Positions 53,193-61,652 of a stretch of DNA of 64,000 bases are shown here, one piece after another; position 1 is the stretch's first letter, and the number at the start of each line of letters is the position of its first letter. This stretch comes from Plantactinospora soyae. GTDB lineage: Bacteria; Actinomycetota; Actinomycetes; Mycobacteriales; Micromonosporaceae. Where the stretch lies: positions 434,001-498,000 of the forward strand of contig NZ_JADBEB010000001.1 of the NCBI RefSeq assembly GCF_014874095.1. The letters are read 5' to 3'. The notes beneath the pieces are model-generated. The model had not been told where the DNA came from, ran no database searches, and saw nothing but the letters and a program-made list of their open reading frames with translations. The position numbers and the translations under genes were made by a program.

Positions 53193-53260
53193 TGGTTGGT
53201 TCCTCCTGAAATCACGCGTGACGGTTCACGCGGGACGACAACGGTGTGCGGTTGTGTAGG

Positions 53261-54061
53261 TCAGTGTTCGTCGGCGAGCGCACCCTGCACGTAGCTCGCG
53301 GTCAGCACGGTGAAGATGTAGGCCTGCAGGACGATCACCAGTGCCTCAAGGAAGGTGATCGCGATCGACACCGCCCAGGAGAGCAGCGAGATCGGCTTGA
53401 GGAAGAGCGAGTCGGCGTTCAGCAGGACGAAGCCGCCCAGCGTGAAGACCAGCAGGATGATGTGTCCGGCGAACAGGTTCGCGAACAACCGCAGCGCCAG
53501 CGACACCGGCCGGGCGACGAACGTCGAGAAGAGTTCGATCGGGATCAGCAGCGGCTGCATGAACAACGGCGCCGGCGGCATCAGGGAATGCTTGAAGAAC
53601 TTGCCGAAACCGTGGTGCCGGATGCCGACCCAGATGAACATCACGTAGCTGATGATCGCCAGAATCGCCGGGAACGCGATGTGTGCCATCGGCGAGATCT
53701 GGACGAACGGAATGATCTGCCACAGGTTGTTCACGAAGATGAAAACAAACAGCGTGGTGAGGTACGGCGCGAAGGCGACACCGCGGTGGCCGATCATGTC
53801 GACCGCGATGTTGTTCCGGACGAAGCCGTAGATCGACTCGGCGATCCACTGCTTCTTCGTCGGCACCAGCTTCGGGTTCCGGTAGGTCACCAGGAAGAAG
53901 ATGATGGTCGCCGCGACGCCCAACCAGATCAGTACCGTGAACTTCGTGATCCAGTAGGAGTTGTGCTCTCCCCACGGATAGATGCTCGGCAGGAAGAAGT
54001 CCTCCACGCTGGGTGGAAACGGTACTTCGCCCTCCGCGAGGACGACCGACTGTCCGATCAC
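53261..54061 (-). CDS. atpB: F1Fo ATP synthase a subunit
   Basis: 266 residues, five to six membrane helices. The essential Arg is in SLALRLFANLFAGHIIL, and HRGVAFAPYLTTLFVFIFVN and FLEALVIVLQAYIFTVL are typical. It forms the proton channel against the c ring. GTG start after AGGAAGG. The first gene of the structural set after the small AtpZ-like gene, 11 bases away. Confidence 0.96.
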   Translation of the reverse strand: MIGQSVVLAEGEVPFPPSVEDFFLPSIYPWGEHNSYWITKFTVLIWLGVAATIIFFLVTYRNPKLVPTKKQWIAESIYGFVRNNIAVDMIGHRGVAFAPYLTTLFVFIFVNNLWQIIPFVQISPMAHIAFPAILAIISYVMFIWVGIRHHGFGKFFKHSLMPPAPLFMQPLLIPIELFSTFVARPVSLALRLFANLFAGHIILLVFTLGGFVLLNADSLFLKPISLLSWAVSIAITFLEALVIVLQAYIFTVLTASYVQGALADEH

Positions 54062-54072
54062 CGCGTCCCTTC

Positions 54073-54303
54073 CTACCTAGGGGTGCCGAGCCGGCGGATG
54101 ACCAGGTAGACGCCCCCGGCCCCGCCGAGCAGGAACCCGATCCCGGTGGCGAGGCCATCGGTTTCGAGCCACTGGTCGACCAACCAACCGATGAATCCCC
54201 ACACCGACAGACCTCCAATGAGGTATGCCAGCGCAGTCCAGCCCTCGCCGGCCTCGGGCGTGCCCGAGTCACCTGCGGGTTGGGGGGTTTGGTCACCGGT
54301 CAT
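54073..54303 (-). CDS. AtpZ/AtpI-like small membrane protein
   Basis: 76 residues, two helices: GWTALAYLIGGLSVWGFIGW and LATGIGFLLGGAGGVYLVI, with VDQWLETDG between, the AtpZ/AtpI_like pattern. Such proteins help assemble the c ring or carry Mg/Ca. First gene of the atp operon by position, behind a gap with a strong palindrome. Confidence 0.85.
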   Translation of the reverse strand: MTGDQTPQPAGDSGTPEAGEGWTALAYLIGGLSVWGFIGWLVDQWLETDGLATGIGFLLGGAGGVYLVIRRLGTPR

Positions 54304-54456
54304 GACGGCCGAACGATATCAGCCGGGGATACGAGGCTGTGCCACACCCCCCGCACAACGTGGTTGTGTGGGCCTCTTGGCGGGCGCGTCGTCTGTGGGC
54401 ACGCTACTCCCGTTCCGCCCACGGGAAAATGACCGATCACTGACAGTTTTCTGTGT

Positions 54457-54474
54457 AGTCCCGTGCACGGGACT
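54457..54474. promoter_or_regulatory. 18-bp perfect palindrome upstream of the atp operon
   Basis: AGTCCCGTGCACGGGACT is perfectly self-complementary and lies in the 207-bp gap between atpI-like and atpZ-like genes, 154 bases before the atp operon start. ACAG-TTTT-CTGT lies just beside it at 54444. It may be an operator of the atp promoter or the terminator of the glyA unit. Confidence 0.5.
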
Positions 54475-54510
54475 TACCGCAGGTCCGAAGCGGTCAGGAA
54501 GTGGGGCGCG

Positions 54511-55038
54511 TCAGCGTTGGACGGCGCGGCGCAGCCGGGCCTGGTGCACCGTGGTGACCCACCAGATGTTCGCCCCGGTCCAGGCGATCACCCCGGCCAC
54601 CACCGCCCAGCCGAACGTTGCCAGGCCGGCCCAGCCGCTGTCGTCGACGCCGGCCATCACCACGCCGATCACGGTGAACTTGGCGACGTACATCGCCACG
54701 CCGAAGGGGAGCACGAGACTGGAGTGGACCGAGTCGGCCCAGGCGATCACCAGGGTCGACGACAGGTAGCTCACGGTGACCAGACCCACCCCGGCCGCCG
54801 CGCCGGCCGCGCCGGCACCGCCGCCGACCAGTCCGCCGAGCACGGTGGCGAGGACCAGCAGGCCCAGCGAGGCGCCGAGAACCGCCGGCAGGTGCGCCAA
54901 CCGCCAGTGCCGGTCCGGATCCACCGCCCCGGCGCCGTCGGCCGCCTCGGTGGCCCCGGCACCCTGCTGCGGCGACACCGCCGGCTCGGTCTCGGCGCGC
55001 TCCGCCACCTCGACCGACCGGTCCGCCGGCTCAGCCAC
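54511..55038 (-). CDS. ATP synthase protein I-like membrane protein
   Basis: 175 residues. An acidic N-terminal segment (~50 residues), then four helices: LGASLGLLVLATVLGGLVGG, AAGVGLVTVSYLSSTLVIAW, VLPFGVAMYVAKFTVIGVVM and FGWAVVAGVIAWTGANIWWV. Topology and position match AtpI of actinobacterial atp clusters. GTG 55038 overlaps the last eight bases of glyA, so it is probably translated from the glyA transcript. Confidence 0.8.
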   Translation of the reverse strand: MAEPADRSVEVAERAETEPAVSPQQGAGATEAADGAGAVDPDRHWRLAHLPAVLGASLGLLVLATVLGGLVGGGAGAAGAAAGVGLVTVSYLSSTLVIAWADSVHSSLVLPFGVAMYVAKFTVIGVVMAGVDDSGWAGLATFGWAVVAGVIAWTGANIWWVTTVHQARLRRAVQR

Positions 55039-56338
55039 GGGGGTACGCCGGGAAGGCGGCCACCAGGTCGGCGACCTCGACGGCGAGGCCGGCGAGCACG
55101 TCCGAACCACCGGGGGCGGTCGGATCGGTCCGCACCGCACGCGAGATGAACCCGGCGACCCGGCGCATCTCCTCCGCACCCATGCCCTGGGTGGTGACGC
55201 TCGGGGTGCCGACCCGGATACCCGAGGCGGTCATCGGCTTCAGCGGGTCGTACGGGATCGCGTTCTTGTTCAGGGTGATCGCGGCGGCGTCGCAGCGCGC
55301 CTCGGCGTCCCGGCCGGTCACACCGACCTCCCGCAGGTCGATCAGGGCGAGGTGGGTGTCGGTGCCGCCGGAGACCGGGCGCATTCCCTCCGCCGCGAGT
55401 GCGGCGGCGAGCGCCTGCGCGTTGTGAACCACCTGGGCAGCGTACGCCTGGTACGCGGGCGACGCCGCTTCGCGCAGCGCGACCGCCTTGGCCGCGACCG
55501 AGTGCATCATCGGCCCGCCCTGGGTGAACGGGAAGACCGCCTTGTCGATCCGGTCGGCGAGTGACCCGCGGCACAGGATGATGCCACCACGCGGCCCCCG
55601 CAGCACCTTGTGGGTGGTGGCGCAGACCACGTCGGCGTACGGCACCGGTGACGGGACCGCCCGGCCCGCAACCAGCCCGATGAAGTGCGCGGCGTCCACC
55701 ATCAGGTACGCGTCGACCTCGTCCGCGATCTCCCGGAACCGGGCGAAGTCGATCAGCCGGGGATAGGCGGTCGCCCCACAGATGATCATCTTGGGCCGGT
55801 GCGCCAGGGCCAGGTCCCGTACCTCGTCGTAGTCGATCAGCTCGGTGTCCCGGCGCACCTGGTACCCGACCGGGGCGAACCACTTGCCGGAGAAGTTGAC
55901 CCGGCTGCCGTGGGTCAGGTGGCCGCCGTGCGGAAGGTCCATCGCCAGCACCGTGTCGCCGGGCTGCACCAGCGCGGCGTACGCGGCCAGGTTGGCACTC
56001 GCCCCGGAGTGCGGTTGCAGGTTGGCGTGCTCGGCGCCGAACAGCTCCTTCGCCCGGTCGATGCCGATCTGCTCGGCCCGGTCCACCTCGGCACACCCGC
56101 CGTAGTAGCGGCGCCCCGGATAGCCCTCGGCGTACTTGTTGCTCAGCGTCGAGCCGAGCGCCGCCAGCACCGCCGGTGAGGTCAGGTTCTCGCTGGCGAT
56201 CAACTGCAACCCGCCGCGCACCCGGTCGAGTTCGCCGAGCACCACCGCCGCGATCTCCGGGTCGGTCTCGGCCAGCTCGTCGAAGTCCGGCCCCCAGAAG
56301 GGCGTCGACGTTCCGCTCTGCTCGCTCATGCCGGACAC
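55031..56338 (-). CDS. glyA: Serine hydroxymethyltransferase
   Basis: 435 residues. PLP enzyme making glycine and methylene-tetrahydrofolate from serine. SENLTSPAVLAALGSTLSNK is the N-terminal motif; HSGASANLAAY binds the cofactor; DAAHFIGLVAG holds the ring-stacking Asp; the PLP Lys is in TTHKVLRGPRGG. Start GTG 56338 has GAGGGG five bases upstream; ATG 56329 is also possible. It overlaps the AtpI-like gene downstream. Confidence 0.95.
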   Translation of the reverse strand: MSGMSEQSGTSTPFWGPDFDELAETDPEIAAVVLGELDRVRGGLQLIASENLTSPAVLAALGSTLSNKYAEGYPGRRYYGGCAEVDRAEQIGIDRAKELFGAEHANLQPHSGASANLAAYAALVQPGDTVLAMDLPHGGHLTHGSRVNFSGKWFAPVGYQVRRDTELIDYDEVRDLALAHRPKMIICGATAYPRLIDFARFREIADEVDAYLMVDAAHFIGLVAGRAVPSPVPYADVVCATTHKVLRGPRGGIILCRGSLADRIDKAVFPFTQGGPMMHSVAAKAVALREAASPAYQAYAAQVVHNAQALAAALAAEGMRPVSGGTDTHLALIDLREVGVTGRDAEARCDAAAITLNKNAIPYDPLKPMTASGIRVGTPSVTTQGMGAEEMRRVAGFISRAVRTDPTAPGGSDVLAGLAVEVADLVAAFPAYPRG

Positions 56339-56454
56339 GTCCCCTCGTCACCTTCGCCGTCGGGCCGGGTCCGAGTTTAGGGGCGTACCCGGGTCACGGC
56401 CGGCCGACCTGCCGGCGGCCGGCACCGGCGGGTGGCGCGGACCGCCCGACGGGC

Positions 56455-58806
56455 TCAGGGCCGCAGGACGAGACCCGGCAGGGTCGGCTCCGGCAGGACG
56501 GGACGGGGCACGACCGGGCCGGGCGGCGTCCGGACCGGCGGGGTCGTCGGCGGCTTCACCGGCGGGTTCGTCGGAACCGGCGGGGTGGGACGGGGAACGA
56601 CGAAGACCGGCGGGGTCGGGACCGGCGTGCTACCGGGGGCCGGGGCGGTCGGGGCCGGAGCCGGCACGGACGGAACCGGAACGACCGGCCGGGGGCCCAG
56701 GTCACCCGCGCTCTCCCCGAAGGCGATCTCCCGGCCGGGCGGGGTGAAGTCCCGCCGTGGCTTGCCCCGCAACGCCGAGGCCATGGTGGTGGCCACGGCG
56801 GCGATGACGTTGCGCTGCACCGCCGCGCCGACCGCGTCGCTCGGGTCGTCCGGGTTCGCGGCGATGGCCGCCGCCGCGATTTGCGGGGTGAAGGCGACGA
56901 ACGTCTCGCTGGTGTACCCCTCCGCGCTGCCGGTCTTGCCGGCCACCGGCTGCGCGCCGAGGATCCTGGTCACCTCGGGCGCGCTGCCGCCGTCACACTG
57001 CTGGTACGCCGACTGGTTGCCGACCGGGCAGCGGGCCGCGTCCGTCGCCGCCCGGGCCACCTCGGGCCGGAGCATCCGGCCACAGCTCGGCGCGCCGGCC
57101 GGTACCGCCCGACCGGCGGCGTCGACGACGGAGAGCACCGGCAACGGCTTGCAGTACGTCCCGTCGGCGGCCAACGTCGCGTACGCGTTGGCCAGGTCGA
57201 GCGGGGTGGTGGCGGCGACGCCGAGGGTGAACGCGCCCCAGCCGCGCGCCCCGTACGTCGCCAGTCGGGCGTCGCCCTCGGCCCGGAACACGATGCCCAG
57301 CCGCTCGGCCATCTTCACCGCCTCGTCCGCGCCGACCCGCTGCTCCAGCGCCACGAAGTAGGTGTTCACCGAGCGCCCGAAGCCGGTCCACATGTTGCGG
57401 TAGCCGTCCATCCAGGCCGGGTTGGCGTTGGCCGGACACCAGTAACCGGCACAGCTGTTCGGCCCGCTGACCGGATAACTGGTCAACAGCCGGGACGGCG
57501 CGACGTAACCCGAGCTGAGCGGCATCCCGGACTCCAGCGCGGCGAGCATGGTGAACATCTTGAACGTCGAACCGGCCTGGTAGCCGTCGATGTCCCCGCC
57601 GCCGGCGACCAACTGGTTGACCGTGTTCGGATAGTTCTCCTGCCCAGGGGGATTCGGGTCGAGCCCGTACCGCCGGTTCACCGCGAGCGCCAGGACCCGA
57701 CCGCTGCCGGGCTGGACCACCGCCATCGGCATGGCCCGGCGGTCGGAGTAGGCGTACACCTTGAGGGTCTCTTGCAGCGCGGTTGCCTGGATGGCCGGGT
57801 CGAGCGAGCTGACGATCCGGTAACCGCCCCGGCGGAGCGCCTGCTGCCGCTGGTCGACCGTGTGTCCGAAGGCCGGGTTGGCGGTCCACCAACGCCGGAA
57901 GTAGTCGCAGAAGAAGCCCCAGTCGGAACGCCCGTCGACGATGTCGGCACAGTCGTTCGGTTCGGCGCCGGGCCGCAGCACCAACCGCTCCGCCTGGGTC
58001 CGGGTCGCCGTCTCCGCCGAGATCGCCCCCGTGCCGGCCAGCTGGCGCAGCACGTACCAGCGGCGGGCCAGCGCCGCTTCCTCGTCGCCGCCGATCGGGC
58101 TGTCCGTCTCCGGCGACCGCACCAGACCGGCGAGCAGGGCGGACTCGGCCAGGTTCAGTTGCCGGGCCGGCTTCGAGAAGTACCGCTGGCTGGCGGCGGC
58201 GATGCCGTACGCCCCGGCACCGAAGTAGGCGATGTTCAGGTAGCGGCTCAGGATCTCGTCCTTGGACAGCCGCCGTTCCAGCGCCAGCGCGTACCGCATC
58301 TCCTGGAGCTTGCGCCCCGGGGTGGTGGCGACGGCCTCGGCGCGCTGTTCGTCGGTCAGGCTGGGATCGCTCTTGAGCACGTTGCGGACGTACTGCATGG
58401 TCAGCGTCGAGGCGCCCTGCCGCACCTCCCCGCCCACCTTGTTGGCGACGAACGCGCGGAGCACGCCGCGTACGTCGACACCGCCGTGCTCGTAGAACCG
58501 GGAGTCCTCGGCCGCCACCGTGGCCTGCCGCATCACCAGGGACACCTGCGCCAGCGGCACGTTGGTCCGGTTCTCGTCGTAGAACGAGGTGATCAGCGTC
58601 CGGCCGTCAGCGGCGTAGAGGTAGGAGCGCTGGGCGGTCGCCGGGGTACGCAGGTCCTGAGGCAGGTCCTCGTACCGCGCCCCGGCCGACTTCAGCCCCA
58701 CCGCCAGCAGCACGTACGCCGGCAGCGCCGCCGCCGCCAGAATGGTGCCGGCGAGCACTCCGGCCAGAAAGAGGGTCCAGAGTTGATTCAGCCGCAGCCG
58801 GAGCAT
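56455..58806 (-). CDS. Class A penicillin-binding protein (transglycosylase/transpeptidase)
   Basis: 783 residues. N-terminal membrane helix (~10-35). The GT51 domain includes ATVAAEDSRFYEHGGVDVRG with the catalytic Glu, and GASTLTMQYVRN. The transpeptidase domain has the Ser nucleophile in AGSTFKMFTML, the SVN triad motif in GRSVNTYFVAL, and KTGS in AGKTGSAEGYT. The last ~110 residues are a Pro/Thr/Val-rich tail (PTPPVFVVPRPTPPVPTNPP) like that of mycobacterial PonA. It polymerises and crosslinks peptidoglycan outside the membrane. Between glyA and the phosphatase gene, with 116 bases to glyA. Confidence 0.94.
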   Translation of the reverse strand: MLRLRLNQLWTLFLAGVLAGTILAAAALPAYVLLAVGLKSAGARYEDLPQDLRTPATAQRSYLYAADGRTLITSFYDENRTNVPLAQVSLVMRQATVAAEDSRFYEHGGVDVRGVLRAFVANKVGGEVRQGASTLTMQYVRNVLKSDPSLTDEQRAEAVATTPGRKLQEMRYALALERRLSKDEILSRYLNIAYFGAGAYGIAAASQRYFSKPARQLNLAESALLAGLVRSPETDSPIGGDEEAALARRWYVLRQLAGTGAISAETATRTQAERLVLRPGAEPNDCADIVDGRSDWGFFCDYFRRWWTANPAFGHTVDQRQQALRRGGYRIVSSLDPAIQATALQETLKVYAYSDRRAMPMAVVQPGSGRVLALAVNRRYGLDPNPPGQENYPNTVNQLVAGGGDIDGYQAGSTFKMFTMLAALESGMPLSSGYVAPSRLLTSYPVSGPNSCAGYWCPANANPAWMDGYRNMWTGFGRSVNTYFVALEQRVGADEAVKMAERLGIVFRAEGDARLATYGARGWGAFTLGVAATTPLDLANAYATLAADGTYCKPLPVLSVVDAAGRAVPAGAPSCGRMLRPEVARAATDAARCPVGNQSAYQQCDGGSAPEVTRILGAQPVAGKTGSAEGYTSETFVAFTPQIAAAAIAANPDDPSDAVGAAVQRNVIAAVATTMASALRGKPRRDFTPPGREIAFGESAGDLGPRPVVPVPSVPAPAPTAPAPGSTPVPTPPVFVVPRPTPPVPTNPPVKPPTTPPVRTPPGPVVPRPVLPEPTLPGLVLRP

Positions 58807-58947
58807 GCGGTACCTCCCGGGCGAAACGGCGCAACCCGGACGAGCACGTCGGGTTCAGGACTCAGTCAGCCTGACGCCATATTCGGCCCACCGCCTCCGA
58901 TTTGCCCTAATCCGCACCAAATTCACGAATGAGGGACGGTGCGGGCA

Positions 58948-59003
58948 GGTGTTAGGCGGGGGCCCTTCTTCTACCGAAAGCGATAGGAAGGGGCCCTTCC
59001 TTA
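58948..59003 (-). repeat. 3'-end palindromic repeat, copy 5
   Basis: GGTGTTAGGCGGGGGCCC, core TTCTTCTACCGAAAGCGATA, right arm GAAGGGGCCCTTCCTTA. The last TTA is the complement of the phosphatase stop codon, as in copy 1. The loop changes (A to C, A to G) leave the stem intact. It lies between the phosphatase end and the PBP promoter. Confidence 0.8.
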
Positions 59004-59633
59004 CGGCAGCAGGACGGCCGCGAGGGGCCGTACCGCCTCCTCGATCTCGTCGGCGACGCGGCTGAAGCACTGGTCGCCACGGCCCCACGGATCGTCGAGA
59101 TCGTCGGTGGGGAGCGGGGAGGACGAGCCCCGGCGGGCCTTCTCCACGGCGGCCACCAGGGCGACGCCTCGGGCGTAGAGGGTGTCCGGGTCCGGCGTGT
59201 CGGTGACCGGCGGCAGCGTCGAGATGTCCAGGCCGGCCAGGAGGCGGCCGAACTCGCCCAGCACGAACGTGCGGCCGGCCGCGTCCGGGCGCAACGCCAC
59301 CACGTACTCCTGCTGGTCGGCGGTGGCGGTCAACACCAGATCGGCCGCGTCGATGTGCTCGGATCGGAGCTTGCGGGCGCCGAACTCGTCGGCGTCGCCG
59401 CCCCGGGACCGCACCTGACGGGCGGCCGGCGGGTTCATCTCCTCACCGGCGTGCCAGGCACCGGTACCGGCGCTGTGGCTGTGCACCAGGTGGTCCGCCG
59501 CCCCGGCGTCAATCGCCGTACCGGCCGAGCGCCGCGCCAGCCGTTCCCGTACCGCCAGCGAGAGCAGCCGTTCCGCCATCGGGGACCGGCAGATGTTGCC
59601 CATGCAGACGTGCAGCACCGTGAACGGCGGCAC
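59001..59633 (-). CDS. Low-molecular-weight protein tyrosine phosphatase
   Basis: 210 residues. P-loop CMGNICRS (C-x5-R) near residues 10-17 and the general acid Asp in LDDPWGRG. Length is greater than the ~160 usual, owing to an inserted segment after the P-loop (LAVRERLARRSAGTAIDAGA) and a longer middle. It dephosphorylates tyrosine on proteins, in actinobacteria often of wall or capsule pathways. GTG start one base after the sua5 stop, thus translated with it. The stop codon is part of repeat copy 5. Confidence 0.88.
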   Translation of the reverse strand: MPPFTVLHVCMGNICRSPMAERLLSLAVRERLARRSAGTAIDAGAADHLVHSHSAGTGAWHAGEEMNPPAARQVRSRGGDADEFGARKLRSEHIDAADLVLTATADQQEYVVALRPDAAGRTFVLGEFGRLLAGLDISTLPPVTDTPDPDTLYARGVALVAAVEKARRGSSSPLPTDDLDDPWGRGDQCFSRVADEIEEAVRPLAAVLLP

Positions 59634-59634
59634 G

Positions 59635-60279
59635 TCAGTACTCCTCGCTCTGGATCTCCGGTACCACGTCGCGCAGCTTCTCCAGCGGGATCGCGCCCTG
59701 GCGCAGCAACCGGGGCACCTCGCCGGTCACGTCGACGATGGTGCTCGGCACCGGCTCGGGGCAGACCCCCGCCTCTAGGTACGCCCGCACCGCGTAGCCC
59801 AGGTGCTCCCGGGCCTCCTCGGCGGTGACCGCCGGAGGCTGCCCGGTCTTGTTCGCCGACGAGACGGCCATCGGCCCGGTCTCGCGGAGCACCTCCAGGG
59901 CGACCGGATGCAGCGGCATCCGTACCGCCACCGTGCCGGCGGTCTCGCCGATGTCCCACTGCAGGCTGGGCGAGTGCTCGACCACGATGGTCAGCGCACC
60001 GGGCCAGAACGCGTCGGCCAGCTCGCGGGCGGCGGTCGGCAGCATGAAGACGAGCCCGTCGAGGGTGCGCCGGGAACCCACCAGCACCGGCGGAGGATGC
60101 TGCCGGTCCCGCCCCTTCGCGTTCAGCAGCGCCTTGACGGCATAGGGCGTGAAGGCGTCCGCGCCGACCCCGTAGACCGTGTCGGTCGGCATGACGACCA
60201 GCTCGCCATTCTTGACCGCCTCGATCGCCGCGGCAATGCCTCGGTCACGGTCAGCGAGTGACCGGCAGTCGTAGAGCAT
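59635..60279 (-). CDS. L-threonylcarbamoyladenylate synthase (Sua5/YrdC/YwlC)
   Basis: 214 residues. EAVKNGELVVMPTDTVYGVG is the Sua5/YrdC nucleotide loop; KGRDRQHPPPVLVGS has the Lys-x-Arg pair; FWPGALTIVVE and VAVRMPLHPVALEVLRETGP follow; VSSANKTGQPPAVTAEEA is the SxN motif. It makes threonylcarbamoyl-AMP for tRNA t6A37. ATG 60279 fits the family start; an in-frame start at 60300 adds seven residues. Placed after prmC, the usual order. Confidence 0.93.
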   Translation of the reverse strand: MLYDCRSLADRDRGIAAAIEAVKNGELVVMPTDTVYGVGADAFTPYAVKALLNAKGRDRQHPPPVLVGSRRTLDGLVFMLPTAARELADAFWPGALTIVVEHSPSLQWDIGETAGTVAVRMPLHPVALEVLRETGPMAVSSANKTGQPPAVTAEEAREHLGYAVRAYLEAGVCPEPVPSTIVDVTGEVPRLLRQGAIPLEKLRDVVPEIQSEEY

Positions 60280-60386
60280 CACGAGGAGCCAGTCTGCCAC
60301 GCCGGAGCGCCCATCGTGGCACGGGTACTTGGCCGCCGTTCCCGGCCGCCCCGCCCGGTGGCTCCGCCGGCCGACATCGGGGCGGG

Positions 60387-61484
60387 TCAGGGCGTGGCGC
60401 CGGCCCGGTGGGCGGTGGCGAACCGGGGCCGGCCGACCAGGTCCGGATGGTCGGCGACATCGACGAACCGGCCGTCGGCACGCAGCAGGTCGGGAACGAC
60501 CGTGCCATGCGTGTCGTCGTGCTCGATGCCCAGGGCGCCACCCGGACGCAGCAGCCGGGCCGCCCGGTCCAGCACGAGCCGGATCACCGCGAGCCCGTCC
60601 GGGCCGCCGAAGACCGCGTCCGCCGGATCGTGGCCGGCCACCTCCGGGGGTACGACGGTGCCGTCCGGGACGTACGGCGGGTTGCAGAGCAGCACGTCCA
60701 CCCGGCCGGCGAGGTCGTCGAGCAGACCCGGGTCCGCGACGTCACCGGCGACGACCTCGATCGGCGGGCTGCCCGCCCCGGCCTGCTCGTCGGCGTTGCG
60801 GCGCAACCAGGCCAGCGCGGCGGCGGCCCGCTCGACCGCGAACACCCGTGCTCCCGGCACCTCGTCGGCGACGGAGAGCGCGATCGCGCCCGTGCCGCTG
60901 CACAGGTCGACCACGATCGCCGTCCGCCGCTGCCCGATGCCGGCAACCGCCGGACCGAGGCGGGCGTCGGGCGCCGAGGCCGGACCGGACCGGTCGTCGG
61001 GCGGCGGGCCGGACCGGTCGTCGGGTGCCGGGACCGGACCGGGGCGGGCGTCGGCTACCGGGGCCACCGGGCCGGTCTCGCCGGCCAGGTCTCCCCCGCC
61101 CGGCTCGACCCGGCCGACCCGACGGGCCTGCACGATGCCCCAGCCGGCGAGCAGTTCGGTTTCCGGGCGCGGCACGAACACGCCGGGCCCGACCGCGAGT
61201 TCGAGGTGCCGGAACGCCGCCGTGCCGAGCAGGTGCTGCAACGGCTCGTGCCGGGACCGCCGGTCGACGAGATCACGGAGTCGGGCGAGTTGTCCGGGGG
61301 TGAGCGGGTCGGCCAGGGCCAGCTCACCGCGCCGTACCCCGAGGACGTACGCCACCAGCAGCTCCGCCTCGGTCCGGGCCGGGCCGACCCCGGATCGGGC
61401 CAGTTCGGTCGCCGCGAACGTGGCCGCGATCGATGGCCGGGTCCGTTCTGTCCCTTCATCGGGATGCTGGGGAATGCGTGTCAC
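60387..61484 (-). CDS. prmC: Release-factor glutamine methyltransferase PrmC/HemK, with a repeat-rich insertion
   Basis: 365 residues, about 70 longer than usual. The N-terminal helical domain has ARTEAELLVAYVLGVRRGEL and HEPLQHLLGTAAFRHLELAV. The catalytic domain has VVDLCSGTGAIALSVADEVP and the substrate motif NPPYVP, which methylates the Gln of the GGQ motif in release factors. Between them (~residues 130-185) is a Pro/Asp/Ala/Gly insertion in which DDRSGP-like units repeat (DDRSGPPPDDRSGPASAPDA). The usual neighbour prfA lies beyond a GGDEF gene. Confidence 0.93.
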   Translation of the reverse strand: MTRIPQHPDEGTERTRPSIAATFAATELARSGVGPARTEAELLVAYVLGVRRGELALADPLTPGQLARLRDLVDRRSRHEPLQHLLGTAAFRHLELAVGPGVFVPRPETELLAGWGIVQARRVGRVEPGGGDLAGETGPVAPVADARPGPVPAPDDRSGPPPDDRSGPASAPDARLGPAVAGIGQRRTAIVVDLCSGTGAIALSVADEVPGARVFAVERAAAALAWLRRNADEQAGAGSPPIEVVAGDVADPGLLDDLAGRVDVLLCNPPYVPDGTVVPPEVAGHDPADAVFGGPDGLAVIRLVLDRAARLLRPGGALGIEHDDTHGTVVPDLLRADGRFVDVADHPDLVGRPRFATAHRAGATP

Positions 61485-61652
61485 GACATAATCATGAAAC
61501 GTCGGCCGGGGATCATGCTGTTACGGGTGCGTTTCCGCTCCGGAACGGCGGGGTGCGCCGACCGGTCGGACGACCGGAACGGACGTCCCGCCGGGTCGAC
61601 GGGACCGCTGTAGGGACTTACGGGGCCGCTGGCGAGGCGATGGAGGTTGTGC

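Noticed and set aside
56176-58932. 918-codon plus-strand frame opposite the PBP and glyA start
   Set aside because: Arg/Gly/Pro-rich shadow with no domains; the minus strand encodes a full PBP with all catalytic motifs.
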